The notes below the pieces were generated by a model. It saw only the letters and a list, made by a program, of their open reading frames with translations, made no database searches and was not told the DNA's origin. From Lepidodermella squamata (Eukaryota > Gastrotricha): a stretch of 64,000 nt of DNA. Below, in pieces: positions 52,353 through 64,000 of the stretch. The position numbers and the translations under genes were made by a program. The DNA is taken from the NCBI GenBank assembly GCA_047495785.1, contig JBLDXI010000028.1, positions 1,798,001-1,862,000 on the forward strand, written 5' to 3'. Every line of letters begins with the position of its first letter. Position 1 is the first letter of the stretch.

Positions 52353-55307
52353 CTATAGTAGAAATTGAGAAAATCAAACGTCATGAAAATAATAAAAGAA
52401 TTATTGCAATATTTTCGAGAAATTTCTCTTTGATAACGAGCTGCCAAAAATCAGCCGATGAAAACATGTTGAAAGCAAATCTATACCGAAATTTAATTAT
52501 TTTTTGTCGGCGCATATAACGAGCGGCAAAAAATAGCGCGCGCTTATATTTGCTCTCGACTTTTTTCCTGTTGCGCCGATCAGTAAAAGCACGTTTTTTT
52601 CATTTTCGATATCAAAGTATTGCACACCCTTGATCGAAGTTTCTGGAGAAGCGTTTTCGACTAAAATTTCACGCTTTAGCAGTTCAACGTGCAGCGCGGT
52701 TCAACAGTGGCGATCTTAATTTTACTACGAACTTCCTCAATCAGTGTAATTTCACAGAAGGATATGCTTAGTATCAGCTTTTTAACGTTAATTTTTAGTC
52801 ATTTTTCGGCTAGAAGTTCACTCTCGGTCAAGCGGAACTTTTCTCGGGCGAGTGATTGTGACGCAAATCTCCATGCGAAATTTGAAAAGGTAAGCACTGT
52901 TGCGGCTTGAAACGACACGTGATGGTGAAATTAAGTTATTTTTCTCCCTCGCATTAATGCTTTACGCAATTTTTCCGATAAATATAAAAAAAATGGTCCG
53001 AAAGCTTCAATTACAAGCGTATTTGGGTGGCGTGGTTTTATCGATTTGCGACAATGCATTTTTCTCATGAAGAGTGATATTTTTTATACGGCTCCGCTAT
53101 CGTTTTTTACTATTATTATTAGAATTTTACGCGCGTAATAATAATGAAAATGCGCTCGCGCTCATGCGTGATGTATAGAAAATCGTTCGATAATTGGCGC
53201 ACTACAGCAAGGATACACTTAAAATCGTATGCGAGGCGTTTTGTACGCTGCGCATATTGCATATTTGAGACGTAGTTTTTTTGCGCCGCCTTCTTGTCTG
53301 TCCTCCATCTCCTTCTCTCTCCTTCTGTAGCTAGTGAATTTTTTGCTGCTTCTGCAATATCAAGAGGCAAGCGAGCGTCATATTGTGATATCCAGAAAAT
53401 ATATATTGATTGATTCGTAGCAGAAAATTTGTTTCGCTATATACAAGACGTTCTTGTAAATCGTAATTCACTCAAAAGCTATGTCTTTAAAGTGGCCCCA
53501 TCACGACAGCAGATATAAAATCAGTACATGGAATTTTTGGAATTTTCGAACCACTTAGGTGCATCTAAGAACCCATTTTATTGCCATCTTGTCCCACCCT
53601 GTGTAATTTGTTTCATCCCTTGGTCATACATATTGTGCTAGTGCATATGCCAATAACTTTCAGTTGTCTTTTATTAGCTTCAGTTATACTTGAAGAGAAC
53701 CATTTCTACGGCGGAAACCCTTGTGATTTATATGTTGAACCCTAATGCATGACTTTAATGAAATGCATTAACGATTCGGCCATCCATCGAGCAGTGCTGC
53801 AGACTTCGAGATCCATGGCCATCGATTAATACTCAGGTTTGTAAAAAACAAAAATAACAAGTATTTTCGAGGGTTAGGCCATGGTTAGGTTGATACATGG
53901 GATTGATTGATGGAGTTTGATCGGGCATGCAATCGTCTGCAACCGTTGCTAATGCGAAAGCTCGACCTCTAAAACTGTATGCATGCCCGCTAACATTAAG
54001 TTTTATCCGTTATTACTTTCTGAATGTACTCGAACGTCACACCTTTCGAGCGAGCCAATCATTTGCAGCTATTGTCGGCAAACTCGTAAATTATTTATGC
54101 GTGTGTGTAATTATTTGTACATACGCCAACATTGAATCTTGCCCAGCACTTTCGCAAGCAGTTAAGCATCCTTGAAGCGCAGTTCTTGTTGCAACCGCTT
54201 ATCAGTGAGTGATAACGCTTGAAGCATTGAGCATCTAGGCTCGGCTTGTTAAGATAATGCTGGCAATGCTTTCTTCGTGACTCATTCTCAGCTAAGTTCA
54301 GATCATTCGAAGATCATTCTAGCTTCCTGAAGTGCGCTTAATAGTGTAATATTTACCACCCAAGCTTGCGAGGTTGACGCTCACTTTGATCTGAAAAATC
54401 CGCCTTTCGGTCAGATCTCCATGCTACAAAATATATTTTTAAAATCAATACTTGAATATATTTAAAGATATAAATTAAACTTTCAATAGATAAATTTCTG
54501 TTTTCATTTATTATCATTCAAAACTATTCGAGTTTTGGCGCTCAAAATTTGTAAAATATTGTTTTAGTGGCGTGACCGCGTAGCCACTGCCAAGTGGGTT
54601 TGTCCTACAATTGCGTTATCTCTAGGATCGCTTTTTGACGCCTCCACAGGTGTGTCTCCTGACACCTTTTTGTTCATCGTCAATAATTTCGCGCTATCTA
54701 ACATCTGCCATTACTTAAATGCTCTATTGAGTAATATTATCCCTTGCTGCTATCTGCTATCATTCTTTGGCTGAAACACAGAAAAAACGAGTGTTCTTAT
54801 CTACGGCATGGAGTTTTAACATGAAATCAAGTGCCGGTCGTATGGGCGGTGGTGCCATGGTTTTCTGATTCAAAGCTGATTAATTCATATAGCAGATCAA
54901 TATAAGTTTGTAGGGTGTGGTGGGCCCATATGCATCTGTTCTGTGCACTTGTAATGGCAGCGACCACTCATCAAACTGCCTATTTTTTACACTTTACACT
55001 TTCAGTCTTCATATATCAACTGACGAAGACTAGTAGCGCAGAGAGTACCGGGAATTATTCATGTTGAATCTTCATGTCTTCCAATGCCGTATTCCATTTA
55101 GTCAAAGCTGTTGCTCATAACCGCTATGCCACCTAATGAATTCTTAATTCTTATACTATGTGTTGGACTTTATTAATTCTAGAATCTATTTAGATTTTAT
55201 ACCCTACGATATAATGAGTTGTTCATAAGTACCTCATTGCTATCTATTGCCACCTTCACCAACCCGTGTACATATCAAGCATTTGACAATCATCTTTCTG
55301 AGATCTG
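52353..55307. other. Intergenic region between the glycosyltransferase pair and the GRAM gene
   Basis: Nearly 3 kb, A/T-rich, with only short unsupported ORFs. A pyrimidine-rich stretch lies at about 53290-53330. It may hold a promoter or untranslated exons of the GRAM gene, but I cannot point to them. No RNA gene or mobile element recognised. Confidence 0.4.
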
Positions 55308-58300
55308 ATGCGCATTGATAACTTGATGGACAAAGTCTTGAAAAATGGATTTAAGCACACTCGGTAGGTTGCTACTTCGCACAAAATGCACGCTTTCTTA
55401 TTACTGTTCGCTGGGCTTGCACCTAAAAAATTCCGATGAATCTATTTTCGTGTGTTGAAATGTTCTCGTTTATATTTTCAGCTCCGCGTCCGAATTCAAT
55501 ATCTTTTTCAAGACTAAAGGAACTTTCGGCAAGAGTCAGTCCTCGAGGAAGTCATCAATGGTTCCGGAGAAAGACGGTTCTTCCATCAATAATATCAACG
55601 GATGCACACCTGTCACCGGCCAAAGAGGTATTCCAGGCAGTGCCGGTGGTCTGGAAACATCCAGCTCTGATTACGCTCTAGCTAGTCACGCATTAATCGA
55701 CAGCAAGACTGATCTTGTCGATGCTAATTTAAAAATCGACGAGGATGAAATTGTAAGTTTTTTGCTGTGTCGCAACACTGCGCGCATCAGGTGATTATAA
55801 ATCTCCGTTTGTGGGATTAAGATAAGCAGTTCATTGTTTGCGCAACACTAATCGCTTTTGTCTTAATTACACTAGTGTGTTATCGCATGTGTACTTTGTA
55901 CCATTGCAGCAGTTTCTTCGCGAGCTCTAGAAAGCGATAAAGTGTTGTTTTATTGTTTCTTTAAGACAATTGCGGATTTGAAATTGCCTAAAAATAATGG
56001 AAGACTTGTCGTATTTCGACGCGCCTCTCGACTTTCGTGTCGACGAAGGGATAAAACACCTCGCTCAGGTTCGATACTGTGTACTTTAATGCCAGAGTAT
56101 TTGCCAGTTCTGTTTATTCGGCGCGCGCGCTCGAAGGGTTACGCTCCACTTTCTAAGCGCGTATTGTGCGTCCCTGTTTGATCTCAGCCGCACTGTCTCT
56201 TGTTTACCGGTGGCTGCAACGCAACGTTTTCCCGCTTGTTTAGCCGCTGTGAATAGCGCAGCAAAAAGACGAAGCTGCTTGCTTCATTCACGCAATCTCA
56301 AGGCCCGCTTTTAAATGCCATGCGTCCACATGCAATGCACATTATATAGCGTAATTTGACGTATAACGTTCACGGCGCTGCGTCGTATCTGTTTTACTCA
56401 AACGGAAATACTGCAGTATTTCGTATAATTTACCCTGCTCAAGAAAAACCATGTTAGCCGCGGTAGCTGTTTTTAAAATAAGACTCGATGTCCGTTGGAT
56501 TTTTTTCTTAAATTCCTATTGCAATGATTTTTTATTCTGTTTCAGGCTGTCGATGGAACTATCAAAAAACAGCATGCAGTCAAATTTCTGAAAATGTTCT
56601 CAGATATACCGCGGACTGAAGTTCTGATCAATTGTAAGTTGATTTATTTTTCGATCATTACAGGAATTTATTTCTGTTTATTGTTTAGATTATTCCTGCG
56701 CTTATGTCGGTGAAATTCTCACTCAAGGCTATCTCTACGTCTCGCGTAATTACTTCTGCTTTTCATCAACATTATTCGGTGTTAAAACTCAGGTATTTTT
56801 TTCAATCGAATAACCGAGCGATGCGGTTGATTTTTTCCTCGTTTCAGATTATCATTCCGGTTGCCGAGGTTCTAAGTATTACTCTCGAAAAAGTGGCGTA
56901 TCTTATCCCGAATGCCGTTGGCATCGTCACTCAACAAAACAAAGTTTGTTTACATTGATTTTTTTCTCCGATAATTGCTTTTTATTGCCCGGTTTCAAGA
57001 CTAAAATCACACCTAATATCTATGGGGATTTCGCAATCGATTGAAATGATTTATATTAAAGAATTTTCGAGGCTTAACTAGGTGTAAATTAACTTTCTTT
57101 TTTTTCAATTTGCAGTATGTCTTTGGATCGCTATTATCGCGGAAGCAGACTTTTAAACTGCTCGTTAAGGTGCTAGAGAAGAACCGCGCCAACGCCTCGA
57201 TCGGCCCGTCGACCCCGGACACGGCCGGCCTTCTGGGCGGCGCGCCCCGATGCCAGACGGCGCTCGAACTCGGCGCTCTAGTCGACGGCCCGCTCCTAAA
57301 TGGCATTGAATCACTGCCGGTCAACGAAGTTGGTGCTAATTTACTACTCGGCGCTAGCGATCCTACAACAGCGTCGACAACCTCGGTGACGCCGGTGCCG
57401 GGCGACGGGTCGAACGAAGACCCGGCGACACTGCTTCAAAGCCAGCAACAACTGCCTGGTCTATCGCACCCGCAGTTGATCGACCGGACGCATTCGCGGT
57501 ACCTGGCTCAGACAGGGCTGGACGAAGAACCGCCGTCCTATCCGAAATCTGGTACGGTCAATGCGAATTCAAGTCTAGGCGGGGCATTGACGTCTAATCA
57601 ACATCAGCAACGATTTGCCAACGGCGGCATTCCGCAAAAAACGCACTCTGGCCACGCGGCGCCTGTGCCGAGCGAGGCCAACTGGAACCAGGCCAACACA
57701 TCGAATTACCTTATGATCTGCTTTTTAATGTTAGTTGAAAAGATGACCGGAATTGGATCATCACGTTTAATTGAGGCTAAAATATTTAAGAAAAAAATGT
57801 CAAAAATTATTAAGCTGGAATTTTTATTTATTAAATTCGCAATTTTATATATTTTTTCGCTTTTCTTTTTAAAATTTAACCGACTGCTAAATAAAAATAT
57901 TTTCTAAAAATACCGAAATTCCGTAGGTAAATTCTTAATTTTCCCGCTAGGTCATTCAAGGGACATGTGTAAATGATGAGTTTTCCTCTTCATTAACATC
58001 ATTAATCCTAATACACCGGACTATGAGATAATAAAATTCAAGTCCGCAACTAGTTTGCCCTCGGAATTGAGTTAAGACGCACACTTTGTTATCAAAAATG
58101 CCATGTTTTGATGGTATGGTGAAATTAATTTCGGTTAATTATTTGTACGTATCTCGCAGGTTGCTCGTGACGGTGCTAGTCAGTGTACACATATCTTATC
58201 GCATCAATAACATTGAACTGATGATAGCTCAGGGATATCAACGCTATTGCTCGTCGGTATCGTGCTCGCCCGAGGAGAATCTGCTGAACACGCTCGACAC

Positions 58301-58517
58301 CAGTGCTACCATGTTGGGACGTGTAAGTATCATCATTTATTTATCATTTATTCTCTCACATGAAAATTCTGAATTTCCTTTAATTTTATAAATTATTTGA
58401 ATTTATTTATCGATATTTTTCAAGGTGAAAACAAGTCTGGATCGGCTGGCCGAACAGATGGTGCTAGCAGGGCCGCAGCAACAGGCGCAAGCGGCGAGTT
58501 CGCCGTCGAGCGAGTAA
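55308..58517 (+). CDS. GRAM-domain protein with C-terminal transmembrane anchor (GRAMD2/GRAMD3-like)
   Basis: Eight exons: 55308-55363, 55482-55752, 56546-56633, 56689-56792, 56848-56943, 57116-57729, 58160-58322, 58425-58517; 1485 nt, 494 aa. All phases agree. The start Met is the first in a short exon and could be preceded by further exons. Residues about 118-229 form a GRAM/PH-like domain with the standard blocks: 'YYSCAYVGEILTQGYLYVSR', 'IIIPVAEVLSITLEK' and 'LIPNAVGIVTQ'. A long polar linker (about 230-400, Pro/Ser/Thr/Gln-rich, GC-rich codons) leads to a membrane segment (about 403-425) built across the exon 6/7 junction. A 70-residue tail follows. No ASTER/VASt sterol-transfer domain is seen, so it resembles GRAMD2/3 proteins that mark ER-plasma membrane contacts rather than GRAMD1. 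AATAAA at 58777-58782. Confidence 0.8.
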
Positions 58518-58799
58518 AATAGCGTGACGAAAAAAAATCGACAAAATCAGCGACTGAGTTCATTTCTTTCTTCGATTTTCGGATCTTCAACCGCGGTCTT
58601 CGATTTTCTCTTCATGGTTTTGTGTTCACGCGCGATCACACGATTCATTCTAAAAAAAAAAACTGCAAAAGCCGATTCAAGTCTAAGTACTGGATTTTCT
58701 GGATTACAACTGTCACTTTTAAAATTCGACGCGTCTTTCTCTAAAGTTGTATAAACATATCCTCATTACTATTGTAATAAATAAACTAAAATATATAAT

Positions 58800-60651
58800 A
58801 ATTTCTCGCTCGTTTTTTGCTCTTCGGAAAAGATTTTCCTCGGAAATTATTGATTTAGTTGTTATATTTTTCTTATATCTTTTCTATTTGAAACTGAGTT
58901 GTAGATAATGACGAAATAGTAATTCCAGACAAACTAGACGGATTTTCTTAAACAATTACGAACAACACGAGACATGTGCCAGTTTACTTCTTTCGGTTCT
59001 TTCTTATATAATAATCGTTAAATTAATAATTATCGACTTGATGTAGTCAAATTTGTGGGAAATAATCACTGAACTAATGTCATTATATACTATACGAATT
59101 CACGGAGGCTTGTTATACTCAAAAAATAATAGTCGACTAACTACATTGGCAATCCTTCTCAACGTTTATTTCGCAAACTAAACAAAATTTACATGTGGTG
59201 CTTTATGGTGTTGCACTAATCATCAGTTGATTATAAAATATTATAGGTCTATGGGCTGGAATGCATGGCGAAATATGTTCTTTTTGTAATTGTTATTATT
59301 CTTGAAAAGTCTGTGTTACTTTTTTTTAAACCGCGGCATCATTATTTTTCTAAATGTAGCGTGTAAATTGATATAGGACGCAGGAAACGCATAAATTATT
59401 CGAGAAAAAAATACTGCTCTCTTTATACGTTACGTATATATATCATGCTTCCCTCGGATGTGAATTATTTCAACAACAAAAATCGGTTATTAAATTAATT
59501 AATTATACTGTAAAATGTCGTTTTCTCTGATGCTTTTGTTGTTAGGAGAAACACAGGGAGTACTTTAGGATTTACCTCGGAAAAATTGTCCGTAGAACAT
59601 GATTATAGAATTGCTCTCGATCGATTTTGAATGATCATGATTTATCGTTATTATTTCAAAGCTGCTGGTTGTTAGGCACGAGTGGTTGAAAAAATACGTA
59701 CCCAATTCTGGTATATATCGACGTAAATAAACAAATCGCGATATGTTTGTTATGAAGAAATAATACGGAAAAAATCACATTTCTTTCTCTCTTATTATCC
59801 TATACTATTAAATCATCTTACCATGCTACTTCTATGTAATATTATCTCCGTTTTTTCGCTGCATCTGGAAAAAGGTGCGTGTAGAAGTGATGTGCGAGTG
59901 TTGCACTAACAAGGATGAATAACAAATGCCAAAAAATCAAATAAAAGACGTGAGAATATGCAAGAATGGGTGTTGTTCTTCGGTATTAGGAGTATTTCCT
60001 TGGAATTACGTGGAACGTGGAAAAAGAAAACCGGAAAACTTTGGATAGAAGCTCGAGAAATGCCACACCCAGAAACTTCCATCTCAAGAGAGTTGATTTC
60101 TCAGCATTCAGCCGTCAAAGTCACGCAATTTGATTTTTTCCTACTCGACCTATTTTGACGCGCCATTCTCGAGGGAGTAGCAAACGCTGGAAAAATATTC
60201 CAAGAAATGAGGGCGATTTTTTAGAAAATAATCGGCAGCATTCCGAAGCTCGGGCATTCTGTTTGACAAAATAAGGTGTGAATGCTGGTTGTCTCGAATA
60301 AAGAACGCAGTAATCGGGTAAAAATTCGTCGATGATGCGTCTAAGCCGAGAAAAATAACATTTATTGCTTCGATACCAGTAACCCAGTGACGACAAGACA
60401 TATGCGTGCTACAAACTATCTGCTGCAACGAATATGGAATGGGTTTCCATCAACACTATCGAGTGATAGAACAATTAAGGAGGAAAAAAATTCGAACTGA
60501 AAATATTAAAGCATTCGATTCTAGGCCTGGGATGCATCACAACATTGCCGGCTCAGGTGCTGTTTAAATCATTCATGATGGCGCTAATGAGACAAACTTC
60601 TTCAGTCTTGTGTCTTCAGTTCTGAAAATTGTCCCCGCGAAATCTGAAATT
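58800..60651. other. Intergenic region between the GRAM gene and the sushi gene
   Basis: A/T-rich, with no convincing ORF. Minus-strand frames of about 90 codons at 60121-60428 have no recognisable domain. It contains the presumed promoter of the downstream gene, with no clear element visible. Confidence 0.4.
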
Positions 60652-63600
60652 ATGCACCTACGACTAATTTTGCTGCTGCTATTGAGAGTAGATGAGGTCA
60701 GAGCGTCGTATAGTACGCTCAAAACGTTGTATGGCCAGCTTCCCACACCGCTTGCCGTCTATCCTTTGGGGCAATTTGGCCTATTTGATGGTTCCGGCAA
60801 TAACATCGATGGTCTGTACTCCGCGAACCCCGTGGTCAGAGTCGCCGGACTGTCAGGAATGGCTGGAGCTGCGCTCGAGACTGGAGAAACAGCCGCAGAC
60901 AACCAATACATAAACTTCACCTCGACGCAGTTCAACTTCGGAGCATCTTCTTGGACGATGGCTGTTTTCGTTAACACGAAGGGAGCTGTCGGGCCGATTT
61001 TGGATTACGCTCTATCATCAGGGCAGGCTATGGGTGCGCATTTATGGCAATACCCTGAAGCGGGGACACTTTTAACAAACCCAGCGACTAGCGCTTGGTT
61101 TTCCATGCCATGTGACTTGTCTAGCTGGCAATTAGTTGCATGGGTCTACGACGGATCAGCAAAAACGCTTCGCATCTTCTGTAACGACACGTTCAGCTCA
61201 GCTGTTGCGCAATCGACTCCGCCAGCAACTTCAACAACATTCTTTGCGGGTTACAGGTTTCTCTATACTCCTCACTCCTCATGTAGCTTTCCATGACAAT
61301 TTCTTGCAGGTCTTACGCTGGTGGAGCAGGAAGCGACTTTCAGTTTGCTTGCTTGCACATCTTCAAAAGTGCACTGTCCCAAGCTGATTTCTTGAAAATT
61401 AAAACCATTTGCCCAATGTATAATTCAGGTGAGTGTGCTATTTAGCCACCATACGAATACTTTCATCTTTGATTTTTTCCAAGAAATCACTTGTCCATAC
61501 TCCCCTAAGCCGCAGTGCCTTTGCCGAATGAATTTTACTACTTCAATCGGATATACCTGTACATGCACGCCTGGGTGGACAGGTTCTGACTGCGCTACGC
61601 GTAATTATTAATAGCTTAGCTACATGAACAGGGTAGTCAATATTAGTCATTTACTTTCCAGCGACTTTGAAGTGTGCATTTCCAAAATCGGACTCCTCGC
61701 CAAGCTCATGCGCAGCCTGGGCATCACAAGGTCACTGCCTCACAAATCCCTGCAAGTTTTCCAGCCAATCCATCCGTAAAATTTGCTTATTTCTGTTGTT
61801 TTTAGCTTACATGTGGGCGTCTTGTCCAGCTTCTTGTACGAAGTATTCGGTTTGCGAATGCGACGTTGTAGCACCTGCAGTCGCTGATACCAATTGTACC
61901 TGTGGAGATTGGGCAGCCTCTGGTCTTTGTGAGACCGATAGCTTGGTTCAAAGCAGTTGTCCGTTCACCTGTTCAAAGCGTCAAAGTAATTCGCCATGTT
62001 TAAAAGTGAAACCGCCTTTAATGCTGAATTTAAGATTCAAGCGCCTCCATGACGTGCTCTCCGACACCGAAACACATAACCTTACCCCCGAGAACTATGT
62101 GGGCGCTGTCATCACCACCACCAAGTTACTATGGATCACAAGCTGCTTACCTTCAATCCGCGACAGTAGTTTGCAAACCGGGATATTTGCCAGACGATTA
62201 CAAATTGAACTGCTTCCACATTTGCGATCCTTTAAGTCCAAACTCCACCAGCGGAAATTGGCGACAGCTAAACTTCAAAATGCCGACTTGCAAGGGTTAG
62301 TTAAATTTCCAAGTTTCCAATTTTCATGCACAGAATTTTCTTAGTTGCTGCATGTCCTGATCCGCCTTCGATAAAAAACGGCGTGGCTGTGAACTACACT
62401 TCGTCTCCGAACTTCGGGTTTGGAGATAAAGTAACTTACAAATGTGAGACAGGGTATGTCTTAGCTGCAACCTCAAAGCCTGAAGCTAATTGCACCTTGG
62501 ATACGAAATCCGGGTGGAGTTGGGCCGATACCATTCCGGAATGTATTCGTGAGTAGAATGACTTACATTACTTCCGATAATTGATAGGAATGTATATTAG
62601 TTCCGCCTTGTCTGCCTGTTGAAAGTGGCAGTAATGTCATCGTCAACATATCAAGCAACGAAACTGGCGGAGTCGCTTCTTACTCGTGCTTACCGGGTTA
62701 CGAACCTTCTAATGACAAAAAGCTGTTCACGAAAATTTGCCAAATTGACGGCTCATGGACTCCACGTGGCAAACCTATTTGTGAAAGTAAGTTCCTTCAT
62801 AATAATATTCACCGACCACACGGCTGATTAATCTTCCCGCAGTTATTAAATGCCCTGCGCCTCCGTATGAGCCTAATACTTACATCGAGGGCGAGAAGCC
62901 GAAAGGTGTTCAATACGTATTTGGGGATAAGATCACAGTTTACTGCTCAGCTGGAGCTACGAGTTTGTACACCGAGCCTGGCGATGATTCCGTACCCCTG
63001 GAGAAAATGGAGAAGGCATGCACAGAGTGGGGCACATGGACTACCCAGACCTTGAGTTGTTTACGTATGTTTGCCAAGAGCATTATTGGAATCACTAAAA
63101 ATTTAATTCTCCCAGTTGCTCAGTGTTCCACGCCTCCCAGCTTTGAATTATCGACATTACGCTCACTCAATAGTTCCTCAGAACTTGAAACTCTTCTTTA
63201 TGGGAATATCATTATATTCGAATGCGACTGGAACCAGGGTTTCGAACCTGCCCCGAATCAAACGAAAGTCAACGTTCAGTGGTTTTGCACCGCTAACGCT
63301 ACATGGGAGAAGGATACTATCAAATGCGTGCAAAGTTCGCTGTTGACAGCGCAAACTGTACGGCAAACAAAACAAGTCTACGAATCATCTACAGCCGTTG
63401 CAACTGGAACAACGGTTTTATCCATTCTGGCCTTCATTATTGGAATAGTCATTTGCCTGGACTACGTAACGCTCGCTCGAGACTTGAATCGACTGCGCCA
63501 TAATTTCAACCATTTCCTCAAGCGGATTCGGGATGCTAGTAGAGTCAAACGACTTCACGATCTACGGCAAGTTGTCAGAGGCCGGGTTGCGAAAGAAGAA

Positions 63601-63828
63601 TACCTGCGAAGGAAGAACGACATCAATGAAAAGCAGAAATTAGCAGCAGCTGGTTATGTTGTTGATGCAGGCGGAGAGCCCGCATTGGTTCCGAATCCTC
63701 TGGTGCGGGAAAATTCAGATGATCGTCCTGTCACATGTGTAAATTTGTCGAGGTCCCACCATGACGTTCATGTTGAAGGCGTCATGGAGCTTCCTGAAAA
63801 CCCAGAGCTGTTGAATCCTGTTGAATAA
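60652..63828 (+). CDS. LamG/EGF/ShKT/sushi single-pass membrane protein
   Basis: Ten exons: 60652-61256, 61310-61428, 61484-61600, 61662-61751, 61806-61985, 62035-62295, 62345-62548, 62601-62786, 62843-63064, 63116-63828; 2697 nt, 898 aa. Signal peptide about 1-22. Then a LamG/concanavalin-like domain (about 24-240), one EGF-like module (241-280, 'CTCTPGWTGSDC'), two ShKT modules (about 283-370) and five sushi/CCP modules (about 372-457, 458-525, 525-587, 588-661, 662-733). A TM helix (about 761-782) and a 116-residue basic cytoplasmic tail follow. After intron 1 every intron is phase 1, the pattern expected for shuffled EGF and sushi modules. Intron 4 probably uses a GC donor (GCAAGT); that choice gives normal ShKT spacing ('NPSYMWASCPASC'). 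AATAAA overlaps the stop codon. It is likely an adhesion or recognition receptor; ligand unknown. I know no named ortholog with this exact order. Confidence 0.82.
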
Positions 63829-63859
63829 AATTGATATTATTTAACACTCATTTTTCTAA

Positions 63860-64000
63860 TTTATTGCCCATGAAATAGGAGCTTTTATAGGCTTTCGACC
63901 ACTTCTGCATCTTCAAGGTCAATCTCGGGTATCCTCTAGTGCCAGTGCTCCCGGAAGTGTTTATCCGTCAGGCTGCGTCCTCAATTAGTGGGAGCTGGTA
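63860..64000 (-). CDS. Possible 3' end of a convergent gene (partial)
   Basis: On the minus strand a short frame reads 'RIPEIDLEDAEVVESL' followed by TAA at 63885-63887. AATAAA lies 19 bp further on (63860-63865). Upstream, CTAG could be a 3' splice site. This is the arrangement of a terminal exon converging on the sushi gene, but the evidence is only about 16 codons. Confidence 0.25.

Noticed and set aside
61737-61841. Continuous reading through the first ShKT module without an intron
   Set aside because: It would insert a hydrophobic 18-residue stretch ('FLLFLA') between the conserved Cys residues; a 54-nt GC-AG intron gives normal module spacing.
1-64000. CRISPR arrays, rRNA, tRNA genes, spliced-leader RNA
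   Set aside because: Looked for tRNA B-box words, regularly spaced direct repeats and conserved rRNA-like blocks by eye; none stood out. A covariance-model scan would be needed to exclude diverged RNA genes.

Overview
The window is nuclear DNA from an invertebrate animal. It holds spliced protein genes with mostly 48-60 nt introns, AATAAA poly(A) signals, animal-only receptor architectures (a Cys-loop channel, GABA-B-like class C GPCRs, a LamG/EGF/ShKT/sushi membrane protein) and many decayed eukaryotic transposons. The species cannot be settled from the sequence. Short introns with T-rich 3' splice sites and ShKT modules fit a nematode or another compact invertebrate genome. I see no bacterial or organellar genes.

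About 1-38 kb, minus strand: a tandem array of one unrecognised gene family. Each unit has the same three-part layout: exon 1 (about 529-535 nt, three TPR-like repeats), exon 2 (801-804 nt, helical middle domain) and exon 3 (503-527 nt, helical C-terminal domain). Intron positions and phases are identical, and the protein is about 611-620 aa. Numbered in the direction of transcription, the units are T1 (37.9-29.7 kb, with a frameshift in exon 3), T2 (29.4-27.5 kb, compact, intron 1 absent), T3 (27.1-19.3 kb), T4 (19.2-14.5 kb), a dead unit psiA (14.4-10.6 kb), T5 (10.5-4.3 kb), a relic psiB (about 4.2-4.1 kb) and T6 (exon 1 only, running off the left edge). A single-exon Cys-loop receptor gene (3.6-2.5 kb) lies between psiB and T6. 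Most of the array's length is intron swollen by mobile-element debris: non-LTR RT fragments, gag zinc knuckles, MULE, FLYWCH, Helitron and DDE fragments, an LTR, a pogo-like MITE, a second MITE family in two copies, and a foldback structure.

About 38-40.3 kb: intergenic DNA containing an 873-bp foldback-like element.

About 40.4-48.8 kb, plus strand: three tandem, intronless GABA-B-receptor-like class C GPCR genes. About 49-52.4 kb, plus strand: two adjacent genes for single-pass, probably Golgi, glycosyltransferase-like proteins of different families. About 55.3-58.5 kb, plus strand: an eight-exon gene for a GRAM-domain protein with a C-terminal membrane anchor. About 60.7-63.8 kb, plus strand: a ten-exon gene for a LamG/EGF/ShKT/sushi single-pass membrane protein, with one probable GC-AG intron. 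The last 200 bases may contain the 3' end of a convergent gene.

Multi-exon models were assembled by hand from splice motifs, reading phase and agreement between paralogs. No alignment, database search or expression evidence was available.
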